Shown here one piece after another: positions 53,242 to 61,923 of a stretch of DNA of 64,000 bases (its first letter is position 1; the number at the start of each line of letters is the position of its first letter). The position numbers and the translations under genes were made by a program. The notes under the pieces were generated by a model. That model did not search any database. It saw nothing but the letters and a program-made list of their open reading frames with translations, and had not been told where the DNA came from. The stretch is from contig NZ_CP116888.1 in assembly GCF_028421645.1 (NCBI RefSeq), positions 1-64,000 on the forward strand. The letters are read 5' to 3'. The stretch is from Aneurinibacillus sp. Ricciae_BoGa-3 (GTDB lineage: Bacteria > Bacillota > Bacilli > Aneurinibacillales > Aneurinibacillaceae).

Positions 53242-53772
53242 TTACGCTATGTTTAATGTGTTCACATCAACCATTTCAATAATGTCATTAGTTAATGCAA
53301 TATAGATTCGCTGACCGTTCCCCCATTCAGCATCTACTATAATACTGTCATAACCTAACATTTGATAGACCAAGGATAAACTGGTTTCCATATCTCCACA
53401 TGTGTTCGCAATACCAGAAATCATGTCTACATCATTATCACTTTGTTCATATTCCCCACGAACTGCTTCATTCAATACCTTTTCCAGACCTTCATAGTCT
53501 TTGTCTCCCCAATTGGATAGGTATTCTGTTTCTTTATCCAGAGCTAACAGGTATTTCTTCAACTGTTGACGTGTAATGGTTTTCTTTTCACTGCTAAGTG
53601 ATTTCTTTCCATTAAACTCCACCGTATACAAATATCCATTTTCTCCATAGCCTGATGCAATACTCATACTATCCGTAAAATAAAATCCTTTTCCTTCACT
53701 TGTTCCATTTAAACCAATTTTGCTGTAATCAAACGTATCAAAAAATTCTTTTGAACCATGAAATACTATCAT
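53242..53772 (-). CDS. ADP-ribosyltransferase-like protein (ART-PolyVal type)
   Basis: 176 aa. Opens MIVFHGSKEFFDTFDYSKIG, then GKGFYFTDSMSIASGYGENG + YLYTVE. The 'HGS...F..FD.SK.G......G.GFYF(T/S)....A..Y' pattern is that of ART domains found in phage polyvalent proteins, with His for the NAD-binding strand and Tyr-Phe-Thr following. Catalytic Glu cannot be fixed by eye. It would use NAD to modify a host or phage target. AAAAAGGGAGAGG precedes ATG 53772; an upstream in-frame start at 53844 lacks a site. Confidence 0.7.
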   Translation of the reverse strand: MIVFHGSKEFFDTFDYSKIGLNGTSEGKGFYFTDSMSIASGYGENGYLYTVEFNGKKSLSSEKKTITRQQLKKYLLALDKETEYLSNWGDKDYEGLEKVLNEAVRGEYEQSDNDVDMISGIANTCGDMETSLSLVYQMLGYDSIIVDAEWGNGQRIYIALTNDIIEMVDVNTLNIA

Positions 53773-54078
53773 TTTCCTCTCCCTTTTTACATCTTTCCTA
53801 AGTAATTTTTTCAAATAGAAATCCGTTTTCAAATAAATGACCATATATCATATGCGAATCCTTCTCTAAACAATCGAACAAAAAAAAGACCACTTCTCTA
53901 ATGAAGTGGTAAATCATATTCAGACTCATTTTCTATTTTTTATAGTCTTTTTGATAAAACAGGTTTTTTACTTATCTAAGGGAGGAATGTTAATTGAATT
54001 GTTCTTTGAGTAAAATATAAAAGAAATATAAGAAAGGAGTTCAAAAGAACAGCAATAGTATAATTTGGAGATGATAAT

Positions 54079-54957
54079 TTGAAACAGGATGGCATGGAAA
54101 TACATCGTAATGGAATGGATATTGTACAACGATTAATGGCACAAAAAATGGTTGGACAAGTTCCATTAAAGGCTCTATCCTATGAATCATCAAAAGTTAA
54201 GGAAGTATTGCCAACAGAGATACTAAATGTCTCAACAAAAGATGACCAAGCAGATACGCTCTACTTATTAGAAGACGACACATTTCTTCATGTTGAGTAT
54301 CAAACAACAGTTAAGAAACATGATTCTTTTCGATTTGCAGGATATGTAATGGGTTTGTATAATAAGTATAAGGATGATAAACGTATCTCAAAATTCACTT
54401 TTAATACTGTAGTGATTTATGCTCCTCATATTCGAAGGGGTACTGTTAATTCTTTGTTTGATATAGGAGCTATACAATATCGGTTTACTCCTATTTTTCT
54501 AAATGAAGTTCATCAACAAAAGTCATATATAGAAATCATTGATAAAATTCGCCTTAATCCAAACGTCGAATTAACTGAAGAAGAAAAAATGATTATTCTA
54601 TATCGCCCTCTTTTCAATAAGAATAAGGAAGATATTGAGAGGGATACTATCCTTGTTGTTAAAGATATACAAGAAATGGCTGATGAATTGGAAAAAGCAA
54701 AATTAACTGGCACTCTTTTTGTACTCGTTAAAAAATATTTAAGTGATAGCGGTCAAAAAAGGATATGGGAGGTATTAAAAGAGATGGATATTATCAAAGA
54801 GGAAATGGAAGGAATTATTAAAAAAAACCTGGAAGAGCTTTTGATTTTAGCCCTTAAAAGTGGGGATTTTCAAACAGCCATTAAACAATTAGTAAAAGAA
54901 GGGAAATTGAATCAAGCTGAAGTAGAAGAGATTTATCGAAAAGCTGAAGAAAATTAA
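54079..54957 (+). CDS. Rpn-family PD-(D/E)xK nuclease / putative transposase
   Basis: 292 aa, apparently complete. The nuclease core has Asp then E-x-Q: QADTLYLLEDDTFLHVEYQT (the family form D.L......H.E.Q). Helical C-terminal region with VEEIYRKAEEN. Rpn proteins are endonucleases that promote RecA-independent recombination and spread of short repeats; some act in phage defence. TTG start with GGAG 8 bp upstream. A decayed relative is at 14019-14324. Confidence 0.8.
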   Translation: MKQDGMEIHRNGMDIVQRLMAQKMVGQVPLKALSYESSKVKEVLPTEILNVSTKDDQADTLYLLEDDTFLHVEYQTTVKKHDSFRFAGYVMGLYNKYKDDKRISKFTFNTVVIYAPHIRRGTVNSLFDIGAIQYRFTPIFLNEVHQQKSYIEIIDKIRLNPNVELTEEEKMIILYRPLFNKNKEDIERDTILVVKDIQEMADELEKAKLTGTLFVLVKKYLSDSGQKRIWEVLKEMDIIKEEMEGIIKKNLEELLILALKSGDFQTAIKQLVKEGKLNQAEVEEIYRKAEEN

Positions 54958-54979
54958 GTTATTCATTCAAATAGGATAA

Positions 54980-55022
54980 CAAAAAAGGAGAGAAATCGCT
55001 CACGTTTTCTCTTCTTTTTTTG
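54980..55022 (+). terminator. terminator
   Basis: AAAAAAGGAGAGAAA ... TTTTCTCTTCTTTTTTT after the Rpn gene. Confidence 0.65.
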
Positions 55023-55071
55023 TTTTACCCATTATAAATGAAAAGAGAAGGAAGCCTCTTTTTCCTTTTCC

Positions 55072-55347
55072 TTAATGAGACAGTTTGATAAATAGAAAAA
55101 TCATAAGTACAATTTCAACAATAGCGGCAGTTGGAAATCCTACTTTAAACGGTGATTTATTGTTTTTATGGTGGAACCAACGCATGCCCAAAGTCGTTCC
55201 GCATGCTCCGCCTACAAGGGCAATTCTCCACAATGTTTTCTCTGGAATACGGTACTGCCCCCGTTTGGCTTTTTCTTTATCCGCATACATCACATACAAG
55301 CCCATTAAATTGATAATAACAAGATAAAAAACGAGTAATTTTACCAT
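55072..55347 (-). CDS. DUF1294 membrane protein
   Basis: 91 aa with two hydrophobic segments (LLVFYLVIINLMGLYVM; IVEIVLMIFLFIK) around the family block DKEKAKRGQYRIPEKTLWRI + ALVGGACGTTLGM + HHKNNKSPF. This is the DUF1294/YsdA family, of unknown function. GGGGAGGAAA precedes ATG 55347. Confidence 0.85.
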   Translation of the reverse strand: MVKLLVFYLVIINLMGLYVMYADKEKAKRGQYRIPEKTLWRIALVGGACGTTLGMRWFHHKNNKSPFKVGFPTAAIVEIVLMIFLFIKLSH

Positions 55348-55420
55348 GTTTCCTCCCCTTCCTTTCTTTATTCACATTTTTGGTTCTCGGTTATTAACCT
55401 TATATGTACTTTAGTGAAAT

Positions 55421-55456
55421 AAATAAAAAGGAGCGCAGTTGACTACGCTCTCTCCT
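55421..55456 (-). terminator. terminator on minus strand
   Basis: Minus strand GAGCGTAGTCAACTGCGCTC followed by CTTTTTATTT, after the coiled-coil gene. Confidence 0.65.
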
Positions 55457-55462
55457 AATCCT

Positions 55463-55732
55463 TCATTGTTGTGATAACCGTTCAATTTGTGATTCAACTT
55501 TAAACACTCGCTTATTAAGTGCCTGTATATCAAAATCACGTTCATCCAGCTTCTCATTGATTTGTTGAAGCATGGCTTTGATATCTTTTGGTTGGTCAGA
55601 TTCCATACGAAGCATAGTATTTTCTAATCGCTCTAACTTATCATTTGTTTCTTTTTTAAAGGTGTTGAATTCCTCTTTAAATTCAACTATCGTATTCAAG
55701 ATAATGTCAAGTTTTTTATCGATGTCGCTCAT
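55463..55732 (-). CDS. coiled-coil protein, 89 aa
   Basis: Continuous heptad pattern (KKLDIILNTIVEFKEEFNTF; KLERLENTMLRMESDQ; QALNKRVFKVESQIERL). AGCGAGGG lies before ATG 55732. Similar short coiled coils are frequent phage and plasmid proteins; role unknown. Confidence 0.65.
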   Translation of the reverse strand: MSDIDKKLDIILNTIVEFKEEFNTFKKETNDKLERLENTMLRMESDQPKDIKAMLQQINEKLDERDFDIQALNKRVFKVESQIERLSQQ

Positions 55733-55813
55733 TACAATCCCTCGCTTTATAGCTGGATTATTCTTATGTTATTATACCATAACGAATACCGTTCATTCTG
55801 TATGTTATCAGAC

Positions 55814-56203
55814 CTAAACGTGAACTTTTAAATATTTTTCCTCACACTCTTTTATTGTTATGCGACCAGCAAATTCAGGTAAACTACGAAACTGAAGCGG
55901 GCGACCTTCAATTATAGCCCGTTGAATCCCATATTCCATTCCCCGACTAATTCCTTTGTCGATGTAAACCACCGTTTTTTCAGCGACTTTCCCCCAGGCT
56001 AATCCTGCATCAATCCCATGTTGTCTTTCTTCAGGGATATTGTCATCTAAAATCCCCTCTTGTGTATAAAGAAGATGGGATGCGATAGAAGCTTCACCCC
56101 GTAACAAGCTATCCCTTACTGCCATACGTGCATACTGGATATTTCCTTCAACATCCCCTGCAAATGGACTTTCTACAATAACTAATTTCTGATTGGTTGC
56201 CAT
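55814..56203 (-). CDS. DUF7768/DUF4406-like nucleotide-hydrolase-fold protein
   Basis: 129 aa. Core blocks: VIVESPFAGDVEGNIQYARM, SIASHLLYTQEGILDDNIPE, ERQHGIDAGLAWG, VVYIDKGISRGMEYGIQRAI. This is the pattern of phage proteins in the nucleoside deoxyribosyltransferase/DUF4406 superfamily (PFaGd...N...A......GE.P..SHLL). Substrate unknown. GGTGG 7 bp before ATG 56203. Confidence 0.75.
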   Translation of the reverse strand: MATNQKLVIVESPFAGDVEGNIQYARMAVRDSLLRGEASIASHLLYTQEGILDDNIPEERQHGIDAGLAWGKVAEKTVVYIDKGISRGMEYGIQRAIIEGRPLQFRSLPEFAGRITIKECEEKYLKVHV

Positions 56204-56319
56204 CAATTTTCCACCTTTATTCGGATTGTTTTTACATGAATAAGTAAGAACAAATCTTACCTTTTTCATTAAAACTCTTATATATTATGCAGTTTGATTT
56301 CAAACAACACTAAGAAGAA

Positions 56320-56772
56320 ATGGTTCTGTTGGGATTTATATGGACAAAAAATACACAGGATGCAGTTCTATATGTGGTTTTTGTTGAACAAGAAGGGGAA
56401 ATTGACCCATTGGATACCTTTTATAAAGGACATGAGGCAGAAGCAATTGCGTTCTTAAAATAGACCATGTTGGAACAGACTCCGATTTTTCAAGAAAATA
56501 CGGAAGACTAAGAACCTTCATTATGGGAGAGGTTAGACTGTACAGACGAAGATACTGTCTATGTTATCAATGCCCAGGGAACAGAAAAAGGGATTGTTAC
56601 TACAGACTTCGATGAATGTTGCGAAGTTGAAAGTTGTAGAGGTACGGTTCTCTATGTAAAGTGGGATATTGGTGATGTTACTGAATATTGTACACATAGT
56701 ATGAATGCTCTAACAGAAAATGTTTGGCAAAATAATTGGAAACTAAATAAAAAGAAAAAGAAGAGGCATTAA
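56320..56772 (+). pseudogene. one reading frame with in-frame TAG and TAA
   Basis: ATG 56320 opens a frame of 150 codons ending with TAA at 56770-56772. It is broken only by TAG at 56461-56463 and TAA at 56509-56511, with no frame change. Coding character persists on all sides (MVLLGFIWTKNTQDAVLYVV; EAEAIAFLK; TMLEQTPIFQENTED; EPSLWERLDCTDEDTVYVIN; CCEVESCRGTVLYVKW). Two nonsense changes in one gene, or, less likely, readthrough. A + strand terminator follows at 56793, fitting a former gene. Confidence 0.5.
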
Positions 56773-56792
56773 CGCTCTTCTTTTTTAATATC

Positions 56793-56832
56793 TTAGAGAC
56801 CGACAAAATAAAAGCGGTCTCTTTCTTTTTCT
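56793..56832 (+). terminator. rho-independent terminator
   Basis: AGAGACCG / CGGTCTCT hairpin followed by TTCTTTTT, after the broken frame at 56320-56772. Confidence 0.75.
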
Positions 56833-56902
56833 GTGTTCGGATTTTAGGGTTGAAAGCTGTGATTCAATTTCCAACTGATGAAACAAAATATTCATACGGT
56901 GC

Positions 56903-57157
56903 TTATCGCCCATACAGGTTTTGACGAACGAATTCCAATTCGCTTTCTTTGAACGGGCATGGCGTTTGGTTTGAAATATAGCTTTGCTCTCCGTCAATCG
57001 GAAACGCATAAGGGAATTTGATTGTGACCTCTAATCCAATTAAATCGGGATAACCTCCGACTACCTTGCATGTATCTCCCGCCCGAAACTTTGTCCATGT
57101 GCGAGAAAGTTCCTCTTCGACTTCTGCTATTCGTTCAGGGTTTTCGTAAAGCGGCAT
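56903..57157 (-). CDS. hypothetical protein, 84 aa
   Basis: MPLYENPERIAEVEEELSRT then a small beta-barrel-like segment (FRAGDTCKVVGGYPDLIGLE + VTIKFPY). GAGGTGAAA precedes ATG 57157. The GDTCKV..G...L.G..V pattern suggests a KOW/SH3-type fold. Function unknown. Confidence 0.65.
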   Translation of the reverse strand: MPLYENPERIAEVEEELSRTWTKFRAGDTCKVVGGYPDLIGLEVTIKFPYAFPIDGEQSYISNQTPCPFKESELEFVRQNLYGR

Positions 57158-57272
57158 TTATTTCACCTCATGTTCTTCTGTATTCATTAAGCTTCTTTCT
57201 ACCATTTTCTTGTTAAAATGGATTTTTTAATTTTCATTTCAACTGAATAAACCGAATAGCCCTTTTTCTCAT

Positions 57273-57560
57273 TTAATTTCGAACCAAATTCTCTTCCTTG
57301 ATGAATGCCAATAAACTTTCTTGGTACACTTCATCCATATAAGCGTCTGTCTCGAATCCATCTTCAAATCTTACCTTGAACATCGGTGCAACAACTAAAT
57401 CCACTTCTCCTTCAACCAATGAACGAACAATCGTAAACTTTTTGCCATTGTATTGGGTTAAGTCGGATTGATTCGTAACAAAACCTTCACGCTTATGGTT
57501 TTCGATATCCTGAAGGGTCAGTTGTTTGCCGATGATTCCATAAATCGCATTTGCTTGCAT
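57273..57560 (-). CDS. hypothetical protein, 95 aa
   Basis: MQANAIYGIIGKQLTLQDIE; mixed alpha/beta, MFKVRFEDGFETDAYMDEVY. ATAGGAGGC precedes ATG 57560. Not recognised. Confidence 0.65.
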   Translation of the reverse strand: MQANAIYGIIGKQLTLQDIENHKREGFVTNQSDLTQYNGKKFTIVRSLVEGEVDLVVAPMFKVRFEDGFETDAYMDEVYQESLLAFIKEENLVRN

Positions 57561-57576
57561 ATTGTATGCCTCCTAT

Positions 57577-57825
57577 TTATTTTGCTACTATTCCTTTGTT
57601 CATTAACTCGATACGTTTATCGTCAGGATAATAAATCCAACGTCTATCGTTGCTATCACATTCTTCTTTTCTATTGAGACAGCGAAAAACAAGATACGCT
57701 CCACGCATACCCTTTTCATCCAATTGCACAATGCTTTCACCCGTGTAATACATTTTGTCTTTCTTACAATCAGGACAAACAAGGCTTTCTGGAATGATAC
57801 CTCTTAGCAATTTAACTTCGCTCAT
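57577..57825 (-). CDS. zinc-ribbon protein, 82 aa
   Basis: MSEVKLLRGIIPESLVCPDC (CxxC), then FRCLNRKEECDSNDRRW giving a C...C pair about 30 residues later. Likely one zinc site. GAGGGTGA precedes ATG 57825. Sits 16 bp upstream of the 95-aa gene, so both may be one transcript. Function unknown. Confidence 0.65.
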   Translation of the reverse strand: MSEVKLLRGIIPESLVCPDCKKDKMYYTGESIVQLDEKGMRGAYLVFRCLNRKEECDSNDRRWIYYPDDKRIELMNKGIVAK

Positions 57826-57888
57826 TTTAATCACCCTCTATTTTTTATGGGAGTTGCTTTAGTTGATACGGTCATTTGATGTTCCTCC

Positions 57889-58290
57889 CTATTCTAAGTA
57901 GTAGGCTTTCCATTCTGTTGCACAGTTCGTCGCAAACGACCTAACATCTTTAAAAGCACTTGGATAATAGCGATATTGCTCGTTCACCAAAAGACCGACG
58001 GTTCTATCATCAAGTACCTGCTCTAAGCGAATCGGAAACCATTTATCCTCACCATACTCAGTCTCTTCACGATACTCAAAAACGAAAATAGGGTCAGAAA
58101 TCAAATCTCCATTTTGTTTGCGATAGTAGCCGACAAAAATGGTGTTGCCCGTTTTCTCGATTACGAAGTCCAAAAAGTGTGGTCTTTGTACCTTGATTGT
58201 TACGTTGCTTGAAGCATAAAAATCTTTCAAGCTGATATGACCATGTTTTACAATTATTTTTTCTACTGTACTACGAAAACGTTTAAACAT
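57889..58290 (-). CDS. DUF6908-like protein, 133 aa
   Basis: The block FVGYYRKQNGDLISDPIFVF with W.P after it resembles DUF6908 proteins (H/Y..QNGDL..DP...F), common in phages and plasmids, of unknown function. The rest is alpha/beta. AGGGGGAA precedes ATG 58290. Family assignment is tentative. Confidence 0.6.
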   Translation of the reverse strand: MFKRFRSTVEKIIVKHGHISLKDFYASSNVTIKVQRPHFLDFVIEKTGNTIFVGYYRKQNGDLISDPIFVFEYREETEYGEDKWFPIRLEQVLDDRTVGLLVNEQYRYYPSAFKDVRSFATNCATEWKAYYLE

Positions 58291-58438
58291 ATATTGTTCC
58301 CCCTATTAGAATGAGATGTTATCTACCTTTTTTATATAAACTGCTATTATGATATGCATTTACAAAAGAAAAATCAGTGTATGCAAATTGAGAGCACATT
58401 CAAGGGAGGATGGAGTTCGATACTTATATGCCATACAT

Positions 58439-58480
58439 AAAGAAAAGAATGACGATTTTACTCACCATTCTTTTTAGGTT
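58439..58480. terminator. bidirectional terminator-like hairpin
   Basis: AAAAGAATG ... CATTCTTTTT in the region 58291-58498, which otherwise has no gene. Confidence 0.55.
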
Positions 58481-58498
58481 ACAAACGGGTTTATGAAA

Positions 58499-58684
58499 TT
58501 ATCTTGCTATTTGTTTGCGTTTAAAGATATTAAATTTCTCTGCAGATTCCATTTTTGGATGATGGTCTTTGTAACAATCCATACAATAGCCTTCTTTTTC
58601 TTCCATCTCAAATTGAGTAAGTTTCACTTGGCACGCATTGTTCTTGCATCGTTTTTCGAGTAATTGTATCGCCATTCGCTTCAT
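58499..58684 (-). CDS. 61-aa zinc-finger-like protein
   Basis: CKNNAC and, about 18 residues later, CMDCYKDHH: four Cys and two His, consistent with one zinc site. AAAGGGGTG precedes ATG 58684; a second ATG at 58675 is also possible. Function unknown. Confidence 0.6.
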   Translation of the reverse strand: MKRMAIQLLEKRCKNNACQVKLTQFEMEEKEGYCMDCYKDHHPKMESAEKFNIFKRKQIAR

Positions 58685-58693
58685 TACACCCCT

Positions 58694-58918
58694 TTAATTT
58701 CCTAACACGAATTCATAACTAGAATGGGTTTGATATTGTATATCGGTAAGCAAGAAACATTCGGTAACCATGTTACTCTGCTCCTGTGTTCCAACTAACA
58801 TTTGCGTAACAAGATATCGTGGATATTTCTCGATAATCTTTACTTCTATTAACTCTGATGTTTTACGTTTCCGTAATCCTATTCTGTTTCCGACTTGTAA
58901 ATTTTCAATAAGTTCCAT
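58694..58918 (-). CDS. hypothetical beta-rich protein, 74 aa
   Basis: MELIENLQVGNRIGLRKRKT; alternating short strands (LIEVKIIEKYPRYLVTQMLV). GAGGCGGAAG precedes ATG 58918, chosen over upstream in-frame starts without a site. Lies nine bases upstream of the 61-aa gene. Not recognised. Confidence 0.6.
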   Translation of the reverse strand: MELIENLQVGNRIGLRKRKTSELIEVKIIEKYPRYLVTQMLVGTQEQSNMVTECFLLTDIQYQTHSSYEFVLGN

Positions 58919-59042
58919 ACTTCCGCCTCTCATACTCAATAAGTCCTTTTTTCTATATCGACATAATAAGCCAAATGGATTAGCAGAAAGCGTTATCAAC
59001 CTTGATAAGTTTTATTTTTTGTCACATTATATAAAATATGTG

Positions 59043-59094
59043 TCGATTTTTGTTGACTAAAGTCTAAACATATCCTAAAATCGACCTATCAAAA
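59043..59094 (+). promoter_or_regulatory. promoter with TTGACTAAAGTC and flanking inverted repeat
   Basis: TTGACT, 17 bp, TAAAAT forms a good sigma-A type promoter. The -35 is part of GACTAAAGTC (59055-59064), a variant of the GACTATAGTC element. TCGATTTT upstream and AAAATCGA downstream form an outer inverted repeat. Located 30-80 bp before the chemoreceptor gene. Confidence 0.55.
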
Positions 59095-59122
59095 AAACAA
59101 AAACATAAACAGGAGTAGAAAA

Positions 59123-60820
59123 ATGCATAAATTAAGAAACATGAAAATTGGAATGCAAATCAATCTGATTGTGGTTGCGATTATGTTGATTCTTTCCGCA
59201 GTTTTAGGTTATGTCGTACTCAATGAAGTTTCAAAAGGAGTAAAGGCATCAGGTATTGAAAAAGCAAAAGGTGATGTAAAACTAGCTCAAATGATAATGG
59301 ATGCTAAATTTCCTGGTGACTGGAATAATCAGAATAATCAACTGTACAAAGGGTCAACAAAAATCAGCGGTAATGATGATATTGTTGATGCTATTAATAA
59401 AATAACAGGAGACAACTTTAGTATTGTTTTAGGCAATGTTCGAGTAGCAACCAGTGTTTACCAAGATGGAAAACGAATAGAAGGTTCGCAGGTATCACAA
59501 AACGTTGTAGACCTTGCTGAAACACAAGGACAGAGTTATTTTGGGGAAGCGGTTGTAGCGGGTAAGACAGTTCAAACCGCTTATATTCCGATTAAAGATG
59601 CAACAGGTAAACCAATTGGTCTTCTGTATATCGGGGCATCTGATGAGCTTGTATCTTCCACAATCAATAACATCTTAAAAGTATTTATTACAGTTCTTAT
59701 TATTCTCGTTATTGCATCGGTTGGTTTAGTCATGCTCTATACTAGACGGCTAAGAAAGAGACTTAATCATGTATCTAATGCCTTGACTGAAGCAGGAAAA
59801 GGCGATTTTACAATTGAACTTAAAGATGACGCAAAAGATGAAGTGGGAAAACTAGCTAATGATTTCAACAACATGAGAAACCAGCTTGCTCAGTTAATTG
59901 AACAGGTGGGAGAAAACTCCGAACAGTTAAGTGCCTACTCTAGTCAACTTCATGCAAGTGCAGAACAAACAAGCAAAGCTACCGAAGATATTAGCAATAC
60001 GATTCAGGAGCTTGCAGACGGAACCGAGAAACAATTCTCAAGCATTGAGGAAACATCTGATATTGTTAAACGTGTATCCGAAGTTGTTGAATTAATTGAT
60101 ACCCATACCAGTGTTGCTTTTACCAAATCAGAAAAAACAGCGAATAAAGCTGATAATGGAAAAGGCTCTGTAAAGTCTGCCGTTGAACAAATTGAATCCA
60201 TTGATACAACCGTAAATCGGTTAGCAGAAATGATTAAAGGTCTAGGCGAACGTTCCCTTCAAATTGGCAACATTGTAGAAATGATAACCGATATTTCAAA
60301 TCAGACCAATTTATTGGCTCTCAATGCCGCCATCGAAGCGGCTCGTGCAGGTGAACATGGACGTGGATTTGCCGTTGTTGCCGATGAAGTTCGTAAACTA
60401 GCTGAACAATCCAAAGACTCCGCTAATCAAATTACAGAATTAGTAAACGCTACACAACAGGAAACAAATGAAGCAGTTGAGTCAATGGAGCATGTATTAG
60501 GAGAAGTCAAACAAGGAATGCAAGCAGTCAATGGAGCGGGAGATTCTTTCTATGAAATTGATAAAATGGTACACGAGGTTGGTGAGTTAATTCAATCAGT
60601 CGCATCTTCCTCTACTGAACTATCTCATGGAACCAAGCGTATTGTTGAATCGTTCCAAACTATTGAGGAAGTTGCACAACAAGCATCGGCTGGAACACAA
60701 AATGTGTCTGCGGCTACGCAAGAACAATTGGCTTCAATGGAAGAAATCACATCTTCTTCTGAAACATTATCGAACATGGCTGAAACCCTTCAAACAACCA
60801 TTCAGCGTTTCAAAATTTAA
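59123..60820 (+). CDS. methyl-accepting chemotaxis protein
   Basis: 565 aa. TM1 about 12-33, extracellular sensor about 34-185 of single-Cache type ([48 protein letters not shown]), TM2 about 187-210, HAMP about 211-265, then the signalling coiled coil with the universal hairpin tip [20 protein letters not shown] + [14 protein letters not shown]. Complete transmembrane chemoreceptor that would feed the host CheA/CheW array. No other chemotaxis gene is in the window. ATG after CAGGAG; motif-bearing promoter; own terminator. Confidence 0.92.
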   Translation: MHKLRNMKIGMQINLIVVAIMLILSAVLGYVVLNEVSKGVKASGIEKAKGDVKLAQMIMDAKFPGDWNNQNNQLYKGSTKISGNDDIVDAINKITGDNFSIVLGNVRVATSVYQDGKRIEGSQVSQNVVDLAETQGQSYFGEAVVAGKTVQTAYIPIKDATGKPIGLLYIGASDELVSSTINNILKVFITVLIILVIASVGLVMLYTRRLRKRLNHVSNALTEAGKGDFTIELKDDAKDEVGKLANDFNNMRNQLAQLIEQVGENSEQLSAYSSQLHASAEQTSKATEDISNTIQELADGTEKQFSSIEETSDIVKRVSEVVELIDTHTSVAFTKSEKTANKADNGKGSVKSAVEQIESIDTTVNRLAEMIKGLGERSLQIGNIVEMITDISNQTNLLALNAAIEAARAGEHGRGFAVVADEVRKLAEQSKDSANQITELVNATQQETNEAVESMEHVLGEVKQGMQAVNGAGDSFYEIDKMVHEVGELIQSVASSSTELSHGTKRIVESFQTIEEVAQQASAGTQNVSAATQEQLASMEEITSSSETLSNMAETLQTTIQRFKI

Positions 60821-60856
60821 GTTACCGAGACCTCTCTTTCCGAGAGGTTCTTTTTT
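60821..60856 (+). terminator. rho-independent terminator
   Basis: GAGACCTCTC / GAGAGGTTC hairpin with T-run right after the chemoreceptor stop. A second hairpin AAAGAGGCG / CGCCTCTTT follows at about 60869-60899. Confidence 0.8.
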
Positions 60857-60967
60857 GTTTAAGTGGTTTAAAAAAAGAGGCGTTTTTTACGCCTCTTTAC
60901 CACTTCCATTCAAATCTTTCGTTCACGGTCTAGTAATTTTTATCTATAAGTATTGAAAATTTATTGC

Positions 60968-61001
60968 ACAAAAAAGAGCGTACCCACTACGCTCTCGATT
61001 C
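60968..61001 (-). terminator. terminator on minus strand
   Basis: Minus strand GAGAGCGTAGTGGGTACGCTC with TTTTTT, after the DUF4046-like gene. Confidence 0.7.
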
Positions 61002-61035
61002 TAAATCTCTATTTATATACCAAACGCTATCACTT

Positions 61036-61818
61036 TCAGTAGGGATGTAGCTTAATCTTTTGCAAATGCTCTTCATCTGGATAGGCGTCTGAAACGGCTT
61101 GACTAGGGTTTTCTGGATATAGAGCAGTAAGCATGTTGATTAGCCCGTGTTGAACAAAAGTGGCAATCGTTAAGTGATACGGAATCTCCCAAGCGATGTC
61201 GAGCTTTAACTTTTGCTCGATTAGCCATTTCGTTGCCTCTTTTGCTCTTTGCTTGTTCCAGTCATTTACCCGATGCTTTTTCAGTTCCCATACCTTGTAC
61301 CGATTGGGATAGGCTGTATCCAATACAGAAAAGATAGAATCATTATGTAGTTTGAGCAAGGATGTCATCCCATTTTCGGTCAATAATGCTCTGCTAAACT
61401 TCTCTTTTATCTCTTCCTCTGTCCATTTCAATCGATTCTCTATCAAATCTCTTATCGCAACGATGCCCGCTTCTTTATCCCATTTTTTTACGGGTTTTTT
61501 GTCCTGAAAATCTTCTTTACTATACCGATTTGGATAGACACAATCGATAACCAAAAATACGGAACCATGAAATGCGGAGAGTAACCCGCTTAATTTATAT
61601 TCAGCAAAGAAATCCACATTTAATTTTTTTTTAACATCCTCTTCATTCCAACGAAATAGTTCTTCGAGGACATACGTCATTATTGCTTTTGTGTGGTAAT
61701 AAAGATGCGGTCGAACCCAAAATCGTATTGGAAACCGTTTAAGTTCTTTACGTAAGACCATCTGATAGATTTCAACAGGGGATTTTTCAACCATGCTGGC
61801 TTCTGCAGGTATTGCCAT
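61036..61818 (-). CDS. DUF4046-like protein, 260 aa
   Basis: Begins near KSPVEIYQMVLRKELKRFPI + RFW and has two tandem units ending in YPNRYSKEDF...PVKKWDKE and YPNRYKVWELKKHRVNDW. This 'FP.RFW...W.ee.i...f......S.f...D.aYPn.f..WEL.....W' repeat pattern fits DUF4046, found mainly in Bacillales and often on plasmids and phages. Function unknown; the repeated helix-turn layout may bind DNA. AGAGGTGA precedes ATG 61818. Confidence 0.7.
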   Translation of the reverse strand: MAIPAEASMVEKSPVEIYQMVLRKELKRFPIRFWVRPHLYYHTKAIMTYVLEELFRWNEEDVKKKLNVDFFAEYKLSGLLSAFHGSVFLVIDCVYPNRYSKEDFQDKKPVKKWDKEAGIVAIRDLIENRLKWTEEEIKEKFSRALLTENGMTSLLKLHNDSIFSVLDTAYPNRYKVWELKKHRVNDWNKQRAKEATKWLIEQKLKLDIAWEIPYHLTIATFVQHGLINMLTALYPENPSQAVSDAYPDEEHLQKIKLHPY

Positions 61819-61887
61819 TCGTCATCACCTCTACCTTTTTTCATCATTTTCTCCTATTGTCTATTTTTTCATACGTGACATATAAAA

Positions 61888-61918
61888 AAGCTCTTTTTAA
61901 AAAGAGCTTTTTAAAGAA
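61888..61918 (-). terminator. terminator-like hairpin
   Basis: AAAAAAGCTCTTTTT / AAAAAGAGCTTTTT, downstream of the second M50 gene. Confidence 0.65.
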
Positions 61919-61923
61919 ATCTA

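Noticed and set aside
59043..59094. SigD-type (flagellar) promoter before the chemoreceptor
   Set aside because: TAAA is present but the GCCGATAT -10 match is poor; a sigma-A promoter fits better.
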